Shown piece after piece: positions 12,005 through 23,924 of a stretch of DNA of 64,000 bases (position 1 is its first letter; each line of letters begins with the position of its first letter). This DNA is from Vespula vulgaris. Lineage: Eukaryota > Arthropoda > Insecta > Hymenoptera > Vespidae. Below the pieces are notes generated by a model. It had not been told where the DNA came from. It did no database searches and saw nothing but the letters and a program-made list of their open reading frames with translations. A program made the translations under genes and the position numbers. Location of the stretch: positions 5,333,001 through 5,397,000 of the forward strand of contig NC_066596.1 of the NCBI RefSeq assembly GCF_905475345.1. Reading direction: 5' to 3'.

Positions 12005-12160
12005 AAGCAAAAGAAAGAAAGGAAAGAAAGAAGAAAAGTAAGAAAGAAAGAAAGGAAGAAAGGAAGAAAGAAAGCGGAAAGGAAGAAAGGAAGGAAGGAA
12101 GGAAGGAAGGAAGGAAGGATAAAGAAAAAAGAAATGAGAGAAAGAGAGAGAGAGAGAGAG
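12005..12160. repeat. Purine tract with (GAAG)n and (GA)n
   Basis: About 155 bp of almost pure A/G with GAAA/GAAG units and a terminal GA run. Open frames on both strands (poly-Lys/Arg/Glu versus poly-Phe/Leu/Ser) are repeat artefacts. Confidence 0.95.
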
Positions 12161-12281
12161 TTCTCATAGCGTGCGACGGGACAATCTATATTTTTCCCCG
12201 TTTCCAAAGTTTAAAGAGCCACGAGATTGTCGTAGCATGATCAACGACTCGTGGATAACTGCATCATCGTCCCAACCCTCG

Positions 12282-12306
12282 TCTCTTTCTCTCTCTCTCT
12301 CTCTTG

Positions 12307-12340
<34 letters not shown>

Positions 12341-12385
12341 TTCTCCCTTCTTCCTCTCTCTCTTTCTCTCTTTCTATCTTTCCTT
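12282..12385. repeat. (CT)n microsatellite
   Basis: About 100 bp of CT repeats with TTC interruptions. Confidence 0.95.
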
Positions 12386-12547
12386 TCCGACGATATGAAA
12401 TTTTTGTTTTCACATACTTTCAGAAAGAACTACTTCTCTCTCAACGTTTATTGCAGCTTCTTTACTCTGACTACTTCATCGTTTTATAATATTATATACT
12501 TTAATATTTAATATTATAACAATAATATTTATATAATACTAAATATA

Positions 12548-12549
<2 letters not shown>

Positions 12550-12586
<37 letters not shown>

Positions 12587-12591
12587 CTTGT

Positions 12592-12643
<52 letters not shown>
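12550..12643. repeat. (CT)n followed by (TA)n
   Basis: CT array 12550-12580, then about 16 bp of T-rich sequence, then a TA array 12597-12643. Another TA array lies at 12772-12816. Confidence 0.95.
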
Positions 12644-12647
<4 letters not shown>

Positions 12648-12768
12648 ATTTTTAATATTGTAGAGATAATAAAGATAGCAGAGATGAGTTTTTTAAAATG
12701 GTAATATACACGCATGCACGTACGAATACATGTATAGGATATAAAAATGAACAAACACGTACATATTA

Positions 12769-12821
<53 letters not shown>

Positions 12822-13767
12822 CTATAGCATATATAAGGTGATTTAAAGAAACGAGCGTTAGAGAATTTCTTTGCGTCGCAGAAGATCGATGAGACAAGTA
12901 AAATACGGCAAGGTACATTAAAGCCGAAGTAATATGTTTGAAAAAAGAAAGACTTTGATCCATTACCAGACTGAACAACGATAACGTTGTATTTTGATAT
13001 TATTATATTTCTTTTTCTTTCAAATAACACGGTTAGGTATCCAGACATATTTCTCTCTTTCTCTCTTTTTCTCTCTCATCTACTTTACAAAAGTTGTCAA
13101 GTAATAATAATAGAACAAACTTTTCATACTTTTAAATCTTCGTTATCACATAATAATCATATGTAACACAAAAATTTCTAAGTGACACTACACTTTAACA
13201 AGATCACGATAATAATGTTCGGAAAAGTAAAAAAAAAGAAAGAAAAACAGAAAAAAAAGAATGGTAATCCAATCGTTGATGAACATATATATATATAACA
13301 TTCTGAAATATCTACTAAATTTTGTTGAAACGAACGATGATAAAAGAAGAAATATATAAAATCTTTTCATGGTAGAACGACGACCTAGATACACAAAAGA
13401 ATCAATTACCTTCGGGGATTTATTTTCGAAGAAATAAACCCAACAATTACGAATACCTGTTAAAGTTAACATATCGTAGATGTGTGCCAGTTATATCTGT
13501 AAAACTTTCTATCTATGTATAACATTCGATCTCCTCGCTTTTCAGTTTATCGTTAACGTTAACAAGCGTGTTACATCGGACGATGGATATGCTTTTTTTG
13601 AAAAGGTTTTCGTGAAACTTTAATTAACTACGTTTGCTATGTACTACGTCTAATGCGAAATTTGACCTCCGTATTTCACTAAAAGTTTCACATCCGGGGA
13701 CCTATTTTTTTTTTCTTTCCTTCCGTTTTTTTTTTATTTTTTTTTTCAACAATACATAACACGAGGT

Positions 13768-13770
<3 letters not shown>

Positions 13771-13810
<40 letters not shown>

Positions 13811-13834
13811 GAGGGAGAGAGAGAGAGAGAGAGA
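13771..13834. repeat. (GA)n microsatellite
   Basis: A GA array of 64 bp with two GACA and one GGGA interruption. Confidence 0.95.
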
Positions 13835-14354
13835 TCCCGTATCCATCTGAACGATTTTATCGAGAACGCGACGTAGGTACTCTTTTCCACGGCTCGTGTA
13901 AATTCCAATTAAAACGAGAACGTAACTGATAAATACCATACGAACGGTTTATTCCCCGATACGTAGCCGAGCTACCAGAACTGGATATACCATTTCCATA
14001 TATACCTACAGTCTCGTTATTTTTACTGCAAATTAAATTGCTTTTTTATAAACGAACGAGGCGCCGCACCGACGATGCCTTGTTACGAAAGGCGATAGGA
14101 GTAACCTTTAACGATTTTTTTTTCCTTTTTCCTTCTATTTTATTTTTTTTTTTTGTTTTTTTTTCATTATTTTTTTCTTTCCTTTTTTTGGCTTTTTTTT
14201 TAATATTTTCCAGCCGGTGAAAAAATTTAGAAACATTCTCTTCCTTTGAATTGTAGCTCGCTCTTACGGTTCAGATTTTATTTAAATTGTTTGTAATGCC
14301 CCCTAACGACTAACTTAACGAACGCGAGCTTGTTCCTTCGAATAAGTCAAAAAA

Positions 14355-14905
14355 TTAACCCTTTAGTTACTACGCACCGCAACAATGGCTTCCCTTTAAA
14401 ATCATTTTTTGGAACGAAGCGTGTCATTATTGCGGCTTCCCTCTGGTTGACGTTTTTTTAACGAGAAACACCACTATAGCTTGCTCACATTGTATCTTTT
14501 TTCTTTTTTTTTTTTTTACTGTTTCGAAACTGATGCACGTTGTGTGGTATTTGTGAAAATTTGAATTCTATCCAGTTTTGTATAATACAGGCTGATCCAT
14601 ATGTCAATTGATAAAAAACGCATTATTATACATTGTAAGTAGATTCAATTTGAAAAGATTAACGTGTAAATCTTACATTTACACAACATGTTAGTAACCT
14701 ATATTAAATGCTATAAATATAACAATATGATGTATTAAATGTTTACTAGTATTGTATAACGTTTATAAATTAAATTTGTTCATAATAATAATGCATTTTT
14801 ATCAAACTAACCTACGGGATCATAATGCATTAGATATAAAAATAAATCCAAATATTATAATTTACACTAATGTTAACTTTACATTAAAGGGTAGTAAATG
14901 GTTAA
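14355..14905. mobile_element. TTAA-flanked inverted-repeat element, piggyBac-like ends
   Basis: TTAA at 14355-14358 is followed by CCCTTTAGTTACTAC. On the right, GTAGTAAATGG (14891-14901) is followed by TTAA (14902-14905). Read inward, the right end is CCATTTACTAC, which matches the left end apart from one base and a 4-nt gap. TTAA target duplication and CC(C)-starting short ends are hallmarks of piggyBac-type elements. Inside are a second inverted pair (14593-14630 with 14784-14822) and a hairpin (14664-14684). There is no transposase frame, so it would be a non-autonomous copy. The outer pairing is short, so chance is not excluded. Confidence 0.4.
14593..14822. repeat. Inner inverted-repeat pair, about 38-bp arms
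   Basis: The left arm 14593-14630 starts TGATCC and contains TTGATAAAAA and GCATTATTAT. The reverse complement of 14784-14822 carries the same three blocks in the same order. Identity is roughly 75-80 percent with one gap. The 150-bp interior is AT-rich and includes a perfect 8-bp stem GTGTAAAT/ATTTACAC (14664-14671 with 14677-14684, 5-nt loop). This is the signature of a MITE, nested in the TTAA-flanked segment. Confidence 0.6.
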
Positions 14906-14909
14906 ATGC

Positions 14910-15435
14910 ATAGTTGAAGGAAACGAAACATTGATCGAAGTGTGTGTAAACACGTTTACATGCACTTTGCATCAGAGTAATCCATACAGGTGTTACGATA
15001 GTTTCGCAGTTAGTTCGACCATACCTAAACAATTTAAACATTTTTTTCTAATATCACGAATCGGTTGTTTGCTATTGACTAGCAATTAAACTCACAGGGC
15101 AAATATTATAGAACGATAAACATAAAATGGACGTCCCATAAAGCTTCAATACGATTTAACTTCTAATTTCTGTTCAATCTCTGACTACTCTGATCTGATA
15201 AATGTTTCGTAATTCGATAATTCAAAATATGAAAACAAATATAAAAAATAAAATAAAAAAGAATGGAAGGGAAAAATTACAAAAAAAAAGATTACACAAA
15301 AAACAAAATAGAAAATAATAAAAAAGAAATACGTGCCATTTCCATGGCTGGCCCGTTTACTCGTACCCCAGGGAAATTATTTCGAATATCCTTTTCTTGC
15401 GTTTGCCTGTTTGAAAGGAACTCGCCAAACTAAGA

Positions 15436-15508
<73 letters not shown>

Positions 15509-16550
15509 TGACGATGACGACGACGACAAGTTCGCGTCCAGCTTTGCGACGACCGCTTTGTAAAGTTAAACCTCGATGGTTAAAGTGGCCCGCGGCGGAA
15601 TGTAGCCAGAGAATAAGAGAGTAGAAGCAGAAGGGAATAAAAGATCGAGGCCGAGCGTTATGACCAGAAGAGGAACGAGGGAAAGAAGAAAAAAAAAAAG
15701 AAAAAAAGGTAGAGAGAGGGAGATAGAGAAAAAGGAAAGAAAGAAAGAAAGAAATATGAGGGAGTAGAGAAAGAGGAAGATGATGAAGATGAAGAAGAAG
15801 AAGAAGAAGGAGGAGAAGAAAAAGAAGGGGAAAAATGAAAGAAAGGAAGAAAGAAAGAAAGAAAGAAATAGTGAACGAGCGAGAGCAAGAATGAAAGGTT
15901 TAAACGATTTCCTTTTTCTATATGTATGTACTTCGCTACTTTCTTTCTCTCTCTCTTTTTCTCTGTCTCTCGATGAGAAGAAAATTTTTTTTATCTCTAT
16001 TATTCATAGCTCCTGACCTGACTTCCTAGTATTAAAAGTCGTCGGATATTTTCATATCTCTTTTTCTTTCCTTTTCTTCTCTTCTCTTCTCTTCTCTTTT
16101 TTTTTCTTTTCTTTTTTTTTTTTACTTTTCTTTTGGACACATATTTTAAATAATTAATTGATCCCATATTGAATGGATAACTAATGCGACAACATATTTC
16201 CTGGTACATTTATCTATTTTTCTTTTTTTTTTTTTTTTCCTTTCTTTTTCCCCTAATATATGAACGCATAGATATATTGTTAGCTGTCTTATTGTATGAT
16301 GTAATAAAAGATTTCCTTCTATGTGTATGCTGGTTTACCAGACCCTTATCACGGGACTCAACCTATTTGAATATATATATATATACCACATATTTCCTCG
16401 GGGTAGTAAAATTTTTCAAAAGAGGGAGAGAGAGAAAGAGAGAAAGAGAAAAAAAATGTCGAGCCTGGTGATGATCGACGCATCCGTGAGTCCTTGCAAG
16501 CGGAGTTGGAAACCGATCAATGCTCGAACATGAACGTGCCTACAACCTTT
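14910..16550. other. Non-coding stretch with trinucleotide and purine arrays
   Basis: No gene is recognised. The main contents are the GAC array (15438-15529), a GA/GAA-rich purine block (about 15670-15875), and T-rich blocks at 16055-16130 and 16215-16250. The plus-strand frame at 15333-15563 reaches a long poly-Asp run only because of the GAC array. Confidence 0.6.
15438..15529. repeat. (GAC)n trinucleotide array
   Basis: 92 bp of GAC units, pure to about 15500 and then mixed GAC/GAT. It is GC-rich and CpG-dense (one CpG every 3 bp) in an AT-rich neighbourhood. A CGT array, the same motif on the opposite strand, lies at 38971-39010. Confidence 0.95.
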
Positions 16551-16643
16551 TCTATTTTTCTTTTTTTATTATTTTTATTTTCTTTTTCTACTTTCTTTTA
16601 AGCTGTTCTTTTTTTATTTTATTTCATTCTTTTTTTTTCCCAG

Positions 16644-16670
16644 GTCCCACGACGGGTCGCGTCGAGGAGG
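16644..16670 (+). other. Possible 27-nt micro-exon between strong splice signals
   Basis: A pyrimidine tract of nearly 90 bp (about 16552-16642) ends in TTTTTTTTTCCCAG at 16643. The next 27 bases are GC-rich (starting GTCCCACGACGGG) and run directly into GTGAGA at 16671, a good donor. The length is a multiple of three and frame 1 (VPRRVASRR) and frame 3 are open. The GC-rich character continues to about 16740, where a weaker donor-like CAG/GTGTGA would give a 97-nt exon instead. No flanking exons were identified. Confidence 0.25.
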
Positions 16671-17459
16671 GTGAGAAAGGGAAGGGAAAATCGAGACAAC
16701 ACGGTGGTCTTAACGCATCCTTCTGGAAAATGCTTCGCAGGTGTGAAAATTCCATTAGCTCTTTCTCTCTCTTTCTCTGTCTCTCTTTCTCTCCTGCATA
16801 CTCGTTTTCTCCGTATTCGCATGGAAACGTCGAAAAAAACAAATGTTGCCAGCATCGCTCGAAGAAGCATAGAAATACTGGAGCCAAAAAATGTTGTACT
16901 TTTTTGAGAAGGACTTTCGTAGTTAAAAAACTGTTTCGCTCTCAGGCAGATATATATATATATATATACAAAAAAAATAATAATAATAACAAAAATAAAA
17001 AGAATAGAAGACATGAAGAAAAAAAAAAAAGAAAATCCAACGCGAGATAGCGAACGTATGAGAAACGACGAATAGGAACAAATAAAAGAGAAAAAGAGAA
17101 AAAAAAGAAAAATAGAACGAAGAGAAAAAAAAATATAACTACGTGAGAAATCAAAATGTCTTTAGGCCTTTCTATCGTATCTCTTCGATTCTTCTTTAGA
17201 AAGCGTACACGTAAACTACTCTCATCTACAGCTTCCACTTCTCTAACCACCTCACCCTCCTCTCTCACCTATACCCTTTCCCCACCCTCTTTACCACTCT
17301 CGATCGCAAAATATGTTTCAAGCGCGTTCGATGGAAATGATTTTCCGCGATGTTCGACGAAAAGTCCTACCGAGACGTATACTGGAAAGTACTTTGTGGT
17401 CCAAAGAGCCTTTCGACGATTGGAAAGTCTATTTGAAAGTCGTTGAAAGAGGGCTCAGA

Positions 17460-17595
17460 AGAGAGAGAGACAGAGAGAGAAAGAGAGAGTGAAAGAGAGA
17501 GGAGAGGAGAGGGCTAGAGAGTGGCTATGGTAATTGCATGCTTGGTGAAAAATCCAGCGACTCGAATATTTACGTAAAGAGAGAAGGAAGACTGA

Positions 17596-17632
<37 letters not shown>

Positions 17633-17650
17633 AAGAGAAAGAAAACATGT
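17460..17650. repeat. (GA)n-rich purine tract
   Basis: Two GA blocks (17460-17520 and 17597-17645) flank about 75 bp of unique sequence. Confidence 0.9.
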
Positions 17651-19282
17651 TTGTGAGCGTTCAACTCGAATTCAAAGAAACTTCAACCACGAGGGGTTAA
17701 AGCGTCTTAAATTCCCTTCGGTAGTCGGCACCAGAATCGAAAAGTGCTTGCTCTCTGTCTTTAGTCTTGGACCAACGATGCGTCACACGAATATTCCGCA
17801 CGCGTTTTCCACATTCCTTTGACCGCCGCGTTCCTCTAGCTCGCAACGTGTCCAGAGTCGAAAACGATTCGACAATTTGTACCTTTCTTATCAACAATTC
17901 AATGAACGACTTATTTGACATTAGTGATAGACACTGGGAGTTTTTTTAAATTGATCATTGACGATTGACAATCGACGAATAATCTTTTCTTTCCTTGCTT
18001 ATGGGATCCCATACGATTCTATTCGATTCTATTCTGTCCTGTTCGAAAGTCAGGGTGACTCATTTTTAATAGCTATTTAAAGAAAGAATAATTGTATTTC
18101 TATACTTGTCCTAATATTTTTGACTAATGTTAAATATTGTAAAAAATAGGGAGTGGATAAAAGATTGTTTCAGATAATTTTTCTTTCTTTTTCGTGTCGT
18201 ATAAAATAAGTTTGATATATTATGAAAAAATTCTTCTGTCATATGTATTCATACTTACTGTCATATATATTTTAAAGGAATAAACGGATAATCGAAACAA
18301 ACTAGTGTGAATTTAAAGAATATAAACGAACGTATATAACATCTTTGATCATTAATATTTTCATGAATAAACAATTGAAACAGATAACGCGTTCAGAGTT
18401 TATTGGAACGTATTCATACTTTGATTCTATTCCAATTGAAGGTATAAGTTGTGCTAAATAACAAAAGTAATTAACGCAAGATATAGGAACCGTATATAAA
18501 CCTTCCTGAATCGTGCATTTCATTAAATACTGGCTACGGTAGAAAATCATTAAAAGAGATTCACGGACCATAATCCACGTAATACGATAAAAAGAAAAGT
18601 ACGCAATTAAACCGACTCGGAGGATTAACCTTTCGACCGGGACTTTTTTCTTCGTAAAAAAAGAAAAAGAAAAAAGAAAGAAAAAAAACAGGAAAAAAAA
18701 TATTCTATCGTTTGCAAAATTTCTTTTTAAGATTCGTCATATTATGCTCGAACGTACAGATAAATTTAAAAATAAAGATATCGACGACTCGTATTTGGCA
18801 GGAAAAGCGAGCGATAAATAAAATTTTATTGTTTGAACGTATCGAAGTTAAAAAAGGAAAAAAGGATAAAAGAGAAAAGAAGAAAAAATCATCTCGAATG
18901 AAAACATTTATGAATTTTTTCACGCCGAAAGAAAGAATAATTATGGCAGAATAAGATAGATAAATAGAGAGAGAGAGAGAGAGAGGAAGAGAAAAATCGA
19001 TATCCTAAATGATATTACATATTATAATGTCTCTTGGAAGCAGTCCAAGGAATCTATAAGTATTCGTGTCTCGTGCTCGATACGCTGCCAATAAGAAATA
19101 TAGAGGCATCTAAATATTCCATGCATGCATTCGATACCTTTGATATTATCCAAAAGAGAAACTTTTGGTTAATATATCGATCGAATTTCACCAAGTTGAA
19201 AAATGAATATCGATTTGATTAACAATTAAATACTTTTAGCGATCCAAAATTATGAATAAACTTACATATATATAAAACTTGC

Positions 19283-19331
<49 letters not shown>

Positions 19332-20429
19332 AAATAAATATGTGTGTATGTATTCAGTTCACATCGTGTTAAAACATTTAAAATCACATGAAAGCCAAAT
19401 AAATTTCCCAAAGGAGAGTTTCCAAAATATTCTCGATAAATTTATTAATATATTTAATACACTTTATAATTAATGGCTACGACGACAGTTAGGTCTAAAA
19501 CTACTTCGAACTACTTCAAGAATAATACAATATAAACAATGGTCTATCTTGTATCTTAACGGAAAGCTATCAGCTTCGACCGTCCAGAAGCATAATGAGG
19601 AAAACAGCCCAGCAATTGTTTCGTTCGCTTGGAAAGAGGTTACGTCCTCATAACAGCGAGTACGTAGTACATATAAGTATTATACATACATACATATATA
19701 TACACATATATATACATATATATATATGTATGCGTACATTTGTGTACATAGATATGTATACCTGCTCTTATACACATATGTAAACGTGTATAATGCTGCG
19801 AAAAACAAAGGCAGCATCCGGACAACTTCCACATGTGTTTCCAACGTTCTTCGAACGACAGAAGTGCATCGCGAACGCTCGATGCGATAGCTACAACACT
19901 TGTTTCCGTTGCTGGCAGCATGTTGCACGATACCAAGGTACACCGATACGACAGCGTTGTGTTTCCCGTTAGATGTGGATGGCCAACTTCTCCCTGTATA
20001 AACCAATCCCCATTCCACCCTTCTCCTCTCCTCTCATAGCAACTCGTTCTATTTAATTTTTTTTTTTCGTTTTTGTCTTTTCTTTCCTCTTGTTTCGGAT
20101 GTTTTCCATATAGATATATTTAATTTCTTTTTTGTGCGTAAGCATGAACATAACATAGTCGATAGCAACGACTTCTACTCCTATCATCGGCAAAGTATCT
20201 ACCATTGAAACGATATTACCATAAACAAATGCGAAATTTTCATTCCTCCCGCCGATGCAAATCGTGATCCTTTTCGCGTTGGCAAATTATGTGCAAGTTC
20301 GTGAGAGATAACGGCGTTTCCGAATGTGCGGTACAACCGCATTGCCTGCGGCTTACGCGAAATCGAATCAAAATTCTGGGCATGCTGAAAAGAGACCCGA
20401 TGTCTTATGTAAAATGCAAGATCTTCGTT

Positions 20430-20433
<4 letters not shown>

Positions 20434-20496
<63 letters not shown>
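20434..20496. repeat. (GA)n microsatellite
   Basis: About 31 pure GA units. Confidence 0.97.
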
Positions 20497-20498
<2 letters not shown>

Positions 20499-21599
20499 AA
20501 TACAAAAAAGATAACAACAGATACACAGACGCATATACAAAAGCAAAAAAATAGTAAAGCATTGCCGTACGAACTATGATAGGTAATGCAGTGACATCGA
20601 TCTTTAGAATTTAAATGCATGGTCCATTCGCAGCTGACTCCGATAAAAATGTTTTCAACTTCCTTTTTAATTCTTCAAAAACTTCGCTCGTATATATCTT
20701 CGAGTTAAATGATAATCCTGACAATACGTCTCCTAATTACATTATTTAACAAATTCTCTTGGAAAATATTCAAAACTCGTATAATATTCGTATTCGCCAA
20801 TTGTCGTGTCATTAGCAGATACGAACAATAATTACTATATGCGCAAACAGCTATATAGTAGACTGCATGAAATTACATATGCAGCGGATAGAAGCATTCG
20901 CAATGAAATTGTTCTTAATGCCATGTAATCGGAAAAGCAGAGCTTCCAAAGCCCCGTTGCCACTGTCCGACTTATACCAAAAGTGCCTCGCTACAACCGT
21001 AGAAACTGTGTTAACCATTGCAGTCACGGTAGAACGGTCGTTTCGCAAACTCGGTCACTGTATTTTTCCATTCTTCCTATTACATTATTGACATCGCTTC
21101 CTTCGTAGGGTAGTTGTATCACGAGAATTGTGGAGATTCAGATATCGTATGTGGAACGCGTACATGTCATCCTAACATTCTATCCTTTCCTCTGGCGATA
21201 TTATTTTCAATATTTCAAATACCTACTTTTAACCAGACACTTTTAATTACATTACCATTACCGAATACGATCCAAACAGCAAATATAGATACAATTCGAA
21301 CGACTCAAAGAAGCTAACTTCATTAAGTTAGGTTGACAACAACATTATCTATGTGAAACGTTATTCGAACGATCTAAAACTGCACTCACCGATGTGAATC
21401 ATTTAGAAAATCAATTGATACGAAATCAACTGTAGCAATCTTTAACGATTACATACGATACGAAACGATTCAGCCACTTTTAGGATGGAAAGGGTCTAAT
21501 CCATTCGCACGTTTTACTACGCATCATTTTCTCATAGGAATTCCCTTTTCAAAACATTGTTACTATTCGGAAGAAGATTATGTAAAAGACAGACAGGCA

Positions 21600-22070
21600 T
21601 CAACTAAAGGCACGATATTGGCGTCTAGCATTTCTCACGAAAGCATGCATCACCACGTGATAGGGAGTTTGCCTACCTTTATCCTGTGTGTTCGGGTTTT
21701 CAGGCTCCGTTTCAAACATGACGCGTGTTTCCGTAGACGTTATGCGTGCCTGCACGCTGCTTACTCCTGCGGAACAATAAAGGGTTCCTCCCCCGTGCAG
21801 ACCATTTCCCTCTCATCGTGTCAGCAACGGGGACATTTCCATTTTATTGGACGGCAGAAACGAGTATCGCGTGGTACAACGATTCGCCTTGCGAAATATA
21901 TAGGAATCCGAATTGGGTGACGTGCGGGCACTCCCTCGTTTTTCCTTCAAGGAACATCCATGGATTGTACGTCCATGCTAGGATGCTAAGCTCTCCTCGG
22001 CTGTTCCAAACGACGTCTGTGGATGTCCTTTCGCCATTCCTGAACCTTCTTCTTCGCTAAACTATAGGAA
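21600..22070. other. GC-richer unique island, function unknown
   Basis: About 470 bp with near-balanced base composition and no simple repeats, unlike its flanks. Two plus-strand frames are open together: 21618-21920 (100 residues) and 21746-22060 (104 residues, containing FPFYWTAETSIAWYNDSPCE). Neither matches a family I know, and the second lacks an ATG start. The island could be a conserved regulatory element, an exon, or an isochore-like patch. Confidence 0.3.
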
Positions 22071-23406
22071 AAAGTCCTACACGTGTCTGGGATGTTCGAT
22101 TTAGAGAGAGAAAGAGAGAGAGATCTGAATTTATATTTAACATATAATATATTATATACGTATTATATAATTTTTTTTACATCTAAAACAAAAATTATTT
22201 GTTCGGGCTGAAATAAAACTTACTTATCGATTGATATACATAACAAAAAAATTTCATAAATTCTTCGTGTTCTTGTTTTAATGATTCTCGTTTCAAACTT
22301 ATACTTGTTCACATGCATTATTTAAAGTATGCTATTGCATTCGTTATAGATATTCTATAATACGATTCCTACAATAATTGGAGTACAGAAAAAGTAAAAG
22401 AGAATGGAAGAGAGAGACAGAGAGAGAGAAGGAAAGAAATAATTAAAGAAAGAAAAGTTCACATTGTGTGTACACACACACACACACACACACATACATA
22501 TATATATATCAACAGCAATAGAATGTGGGCCGATTCCTGGTCGCTATTCTCTCCTACGCTTGCGTGAATGAGTTTATTCGATTCGTAGAACGGTGCATCC
22601 TCGGTGGTAATCGGTTTACTTCCCAGCCCTCGACGTAGAAGTACGTCATTCGCGATTACTACGTTTAGAGAATCCAACGTTGGGGTCAGAGGTCATGGGA
22701 TGCCGAACTCCGATGGCTCGTCTATTTGTCTCTCTCTCTCTCTTTTCAACTCTATTTCTCTATACCTTTCTCTCTCTATATCTCTCATCGCTTAATTTTC
22801 CTTTGCCCACGAAGCAGACCTTTCTGTCGTTCATGAACGAACACACCTTATACATACATATAATACATACTCCCTATATTCTCTCTCACGTACGTACATA
22901 TTCCGAGTTTTCATGATTGAATTTCTCTGACGTACATTAGAAACAAAGTCCTTTGTCAAAGCCGAGAGACATTTTTCCAAGTTACATTGAATTGTGACAC
23001 CTTCCTACCTTCTCACGATGAGAATCCACATACATACATACATAATCTTAAAAATTCCTACATATGTAATCTTTTTATAGATACAACTAATTCGAATTTT
23101 CAACTAACCGGAAGAATGTTTTATTTCCTACGATAAAATATAACATGTACCTTGACTTTCTTTTTTATTTATTACCATCTAATCTCATGTACACGCGTAT
23201 AAATTATGTTTAAATAACTCTTTAAGAAAACAAAACGAATATTTTAACGAGATGTATTTGTAATGTCAATGCATCCACCGTTGTAATTAGCAACTAGGAC
23301 GCAACGATAATTTCACAATGCAGGTATGCGAGATTAATGTTTAATTTGTTCTACGAAATCAAACGTTTAAAAAAGTACCAAGGAAAAAAAGGAGAAAGAT
23401 GGAGGA

Positions 23407-23445
<39 letters not shown>

Positions 23446-23859
23446 AAGAAAAAAAAATAAAAGAAAAATGAGTTTACATCGCAGTGATGTGCGAAAGTCG
23501 GCAGAACAAAACCCCGACGAAACGTGTGCCAGCTTATTTCTGTTCAAGAAAGCTTTGCTTTTCCGCGTAAAATTTTTCCAAAGCTTTCTCGCTCTCTCAT
23601 TTTCTTTCTCTCACACACGCACAAACATATACATTCTCTTTCTCTTTTCCTCTCTGCCTCTCTATTTTTCTTTCTCTCTCTGTCTCTCCTTGTGTTTCTC
23701 TTCCTAGTGCATACACTTATACGATTTAAAATGCCAAATCTCTTAGTCAAATAACGTTAATTATAAAGGATGGAAAGAAAATAACAAAGAAAAAAACAGA
23801 ACAAAAAAATTTGATCAAATACCTTCTCTTTTCATATAGGCGAAGTTTTGGTAAGTACC

Positions 23860-23862
<3 letters not shown>

Positions 23863-23917
<55 letters not shown>
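23863..23917. repeat. (TA)n microsatellite
   Basis: About 27 pure TA units, immediately right of a donor-like GTAAGT (23851). Confidence 0.97.

Positions 23918-23924
<7 letters not shown>

Larger units (their letters stand above)
8676..14350. other. Repeat-rich non-coding stretch
   Basis: No gene is recognised. It holds TA arrays (about 9394-9450 and 9560-9605), the ACGT/CATA repeats near 10210-10265, purine-rich sequence at 10945-11040, and the arrays listed separately between 12.0 and 13.8 kb. T-rich tracts fill 14110-14215 and end in an acceptor-like TTTTCCAG (14206-14213). I saw no downstream exon for it. Confidence 0.6.
16745..21590. other. Repeat-rich non-coding stretch
   Basis: No gene is recognised. 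It holds A/G-rich sequence (16970-17140), GA tracts (17460-17650 and 20434-20496), a TA array (about 19290-19328), TA/CA mixed repeats (19680-19770) and plain AT-rich unique DNA. Frames at 17156-17446 (plus) and 18302-18571 (minus) have ordinary composition but no recognisable domain or splice context. Confidence 0.55.

Noticed and set aside
12005..12160. Regular GAAG/GGAAG units that look array-like
   Set aside because: Spacers are not unique and units are 4-5 bp, so this is a purine microsatellite and not a CRISPR array.
15333..15563. Frame with a long poly-aspartate run
   Set aside because: The run is a direct reading of the GAC microsatellite; flanks show no coding character.
23840..23850. 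Possible 11-nt micro-exon between TTTTCATATAG and GTAAGT
   Set aside because: Too short to support from sequence alone, with a weak acceptor and a TA array right after the donor.
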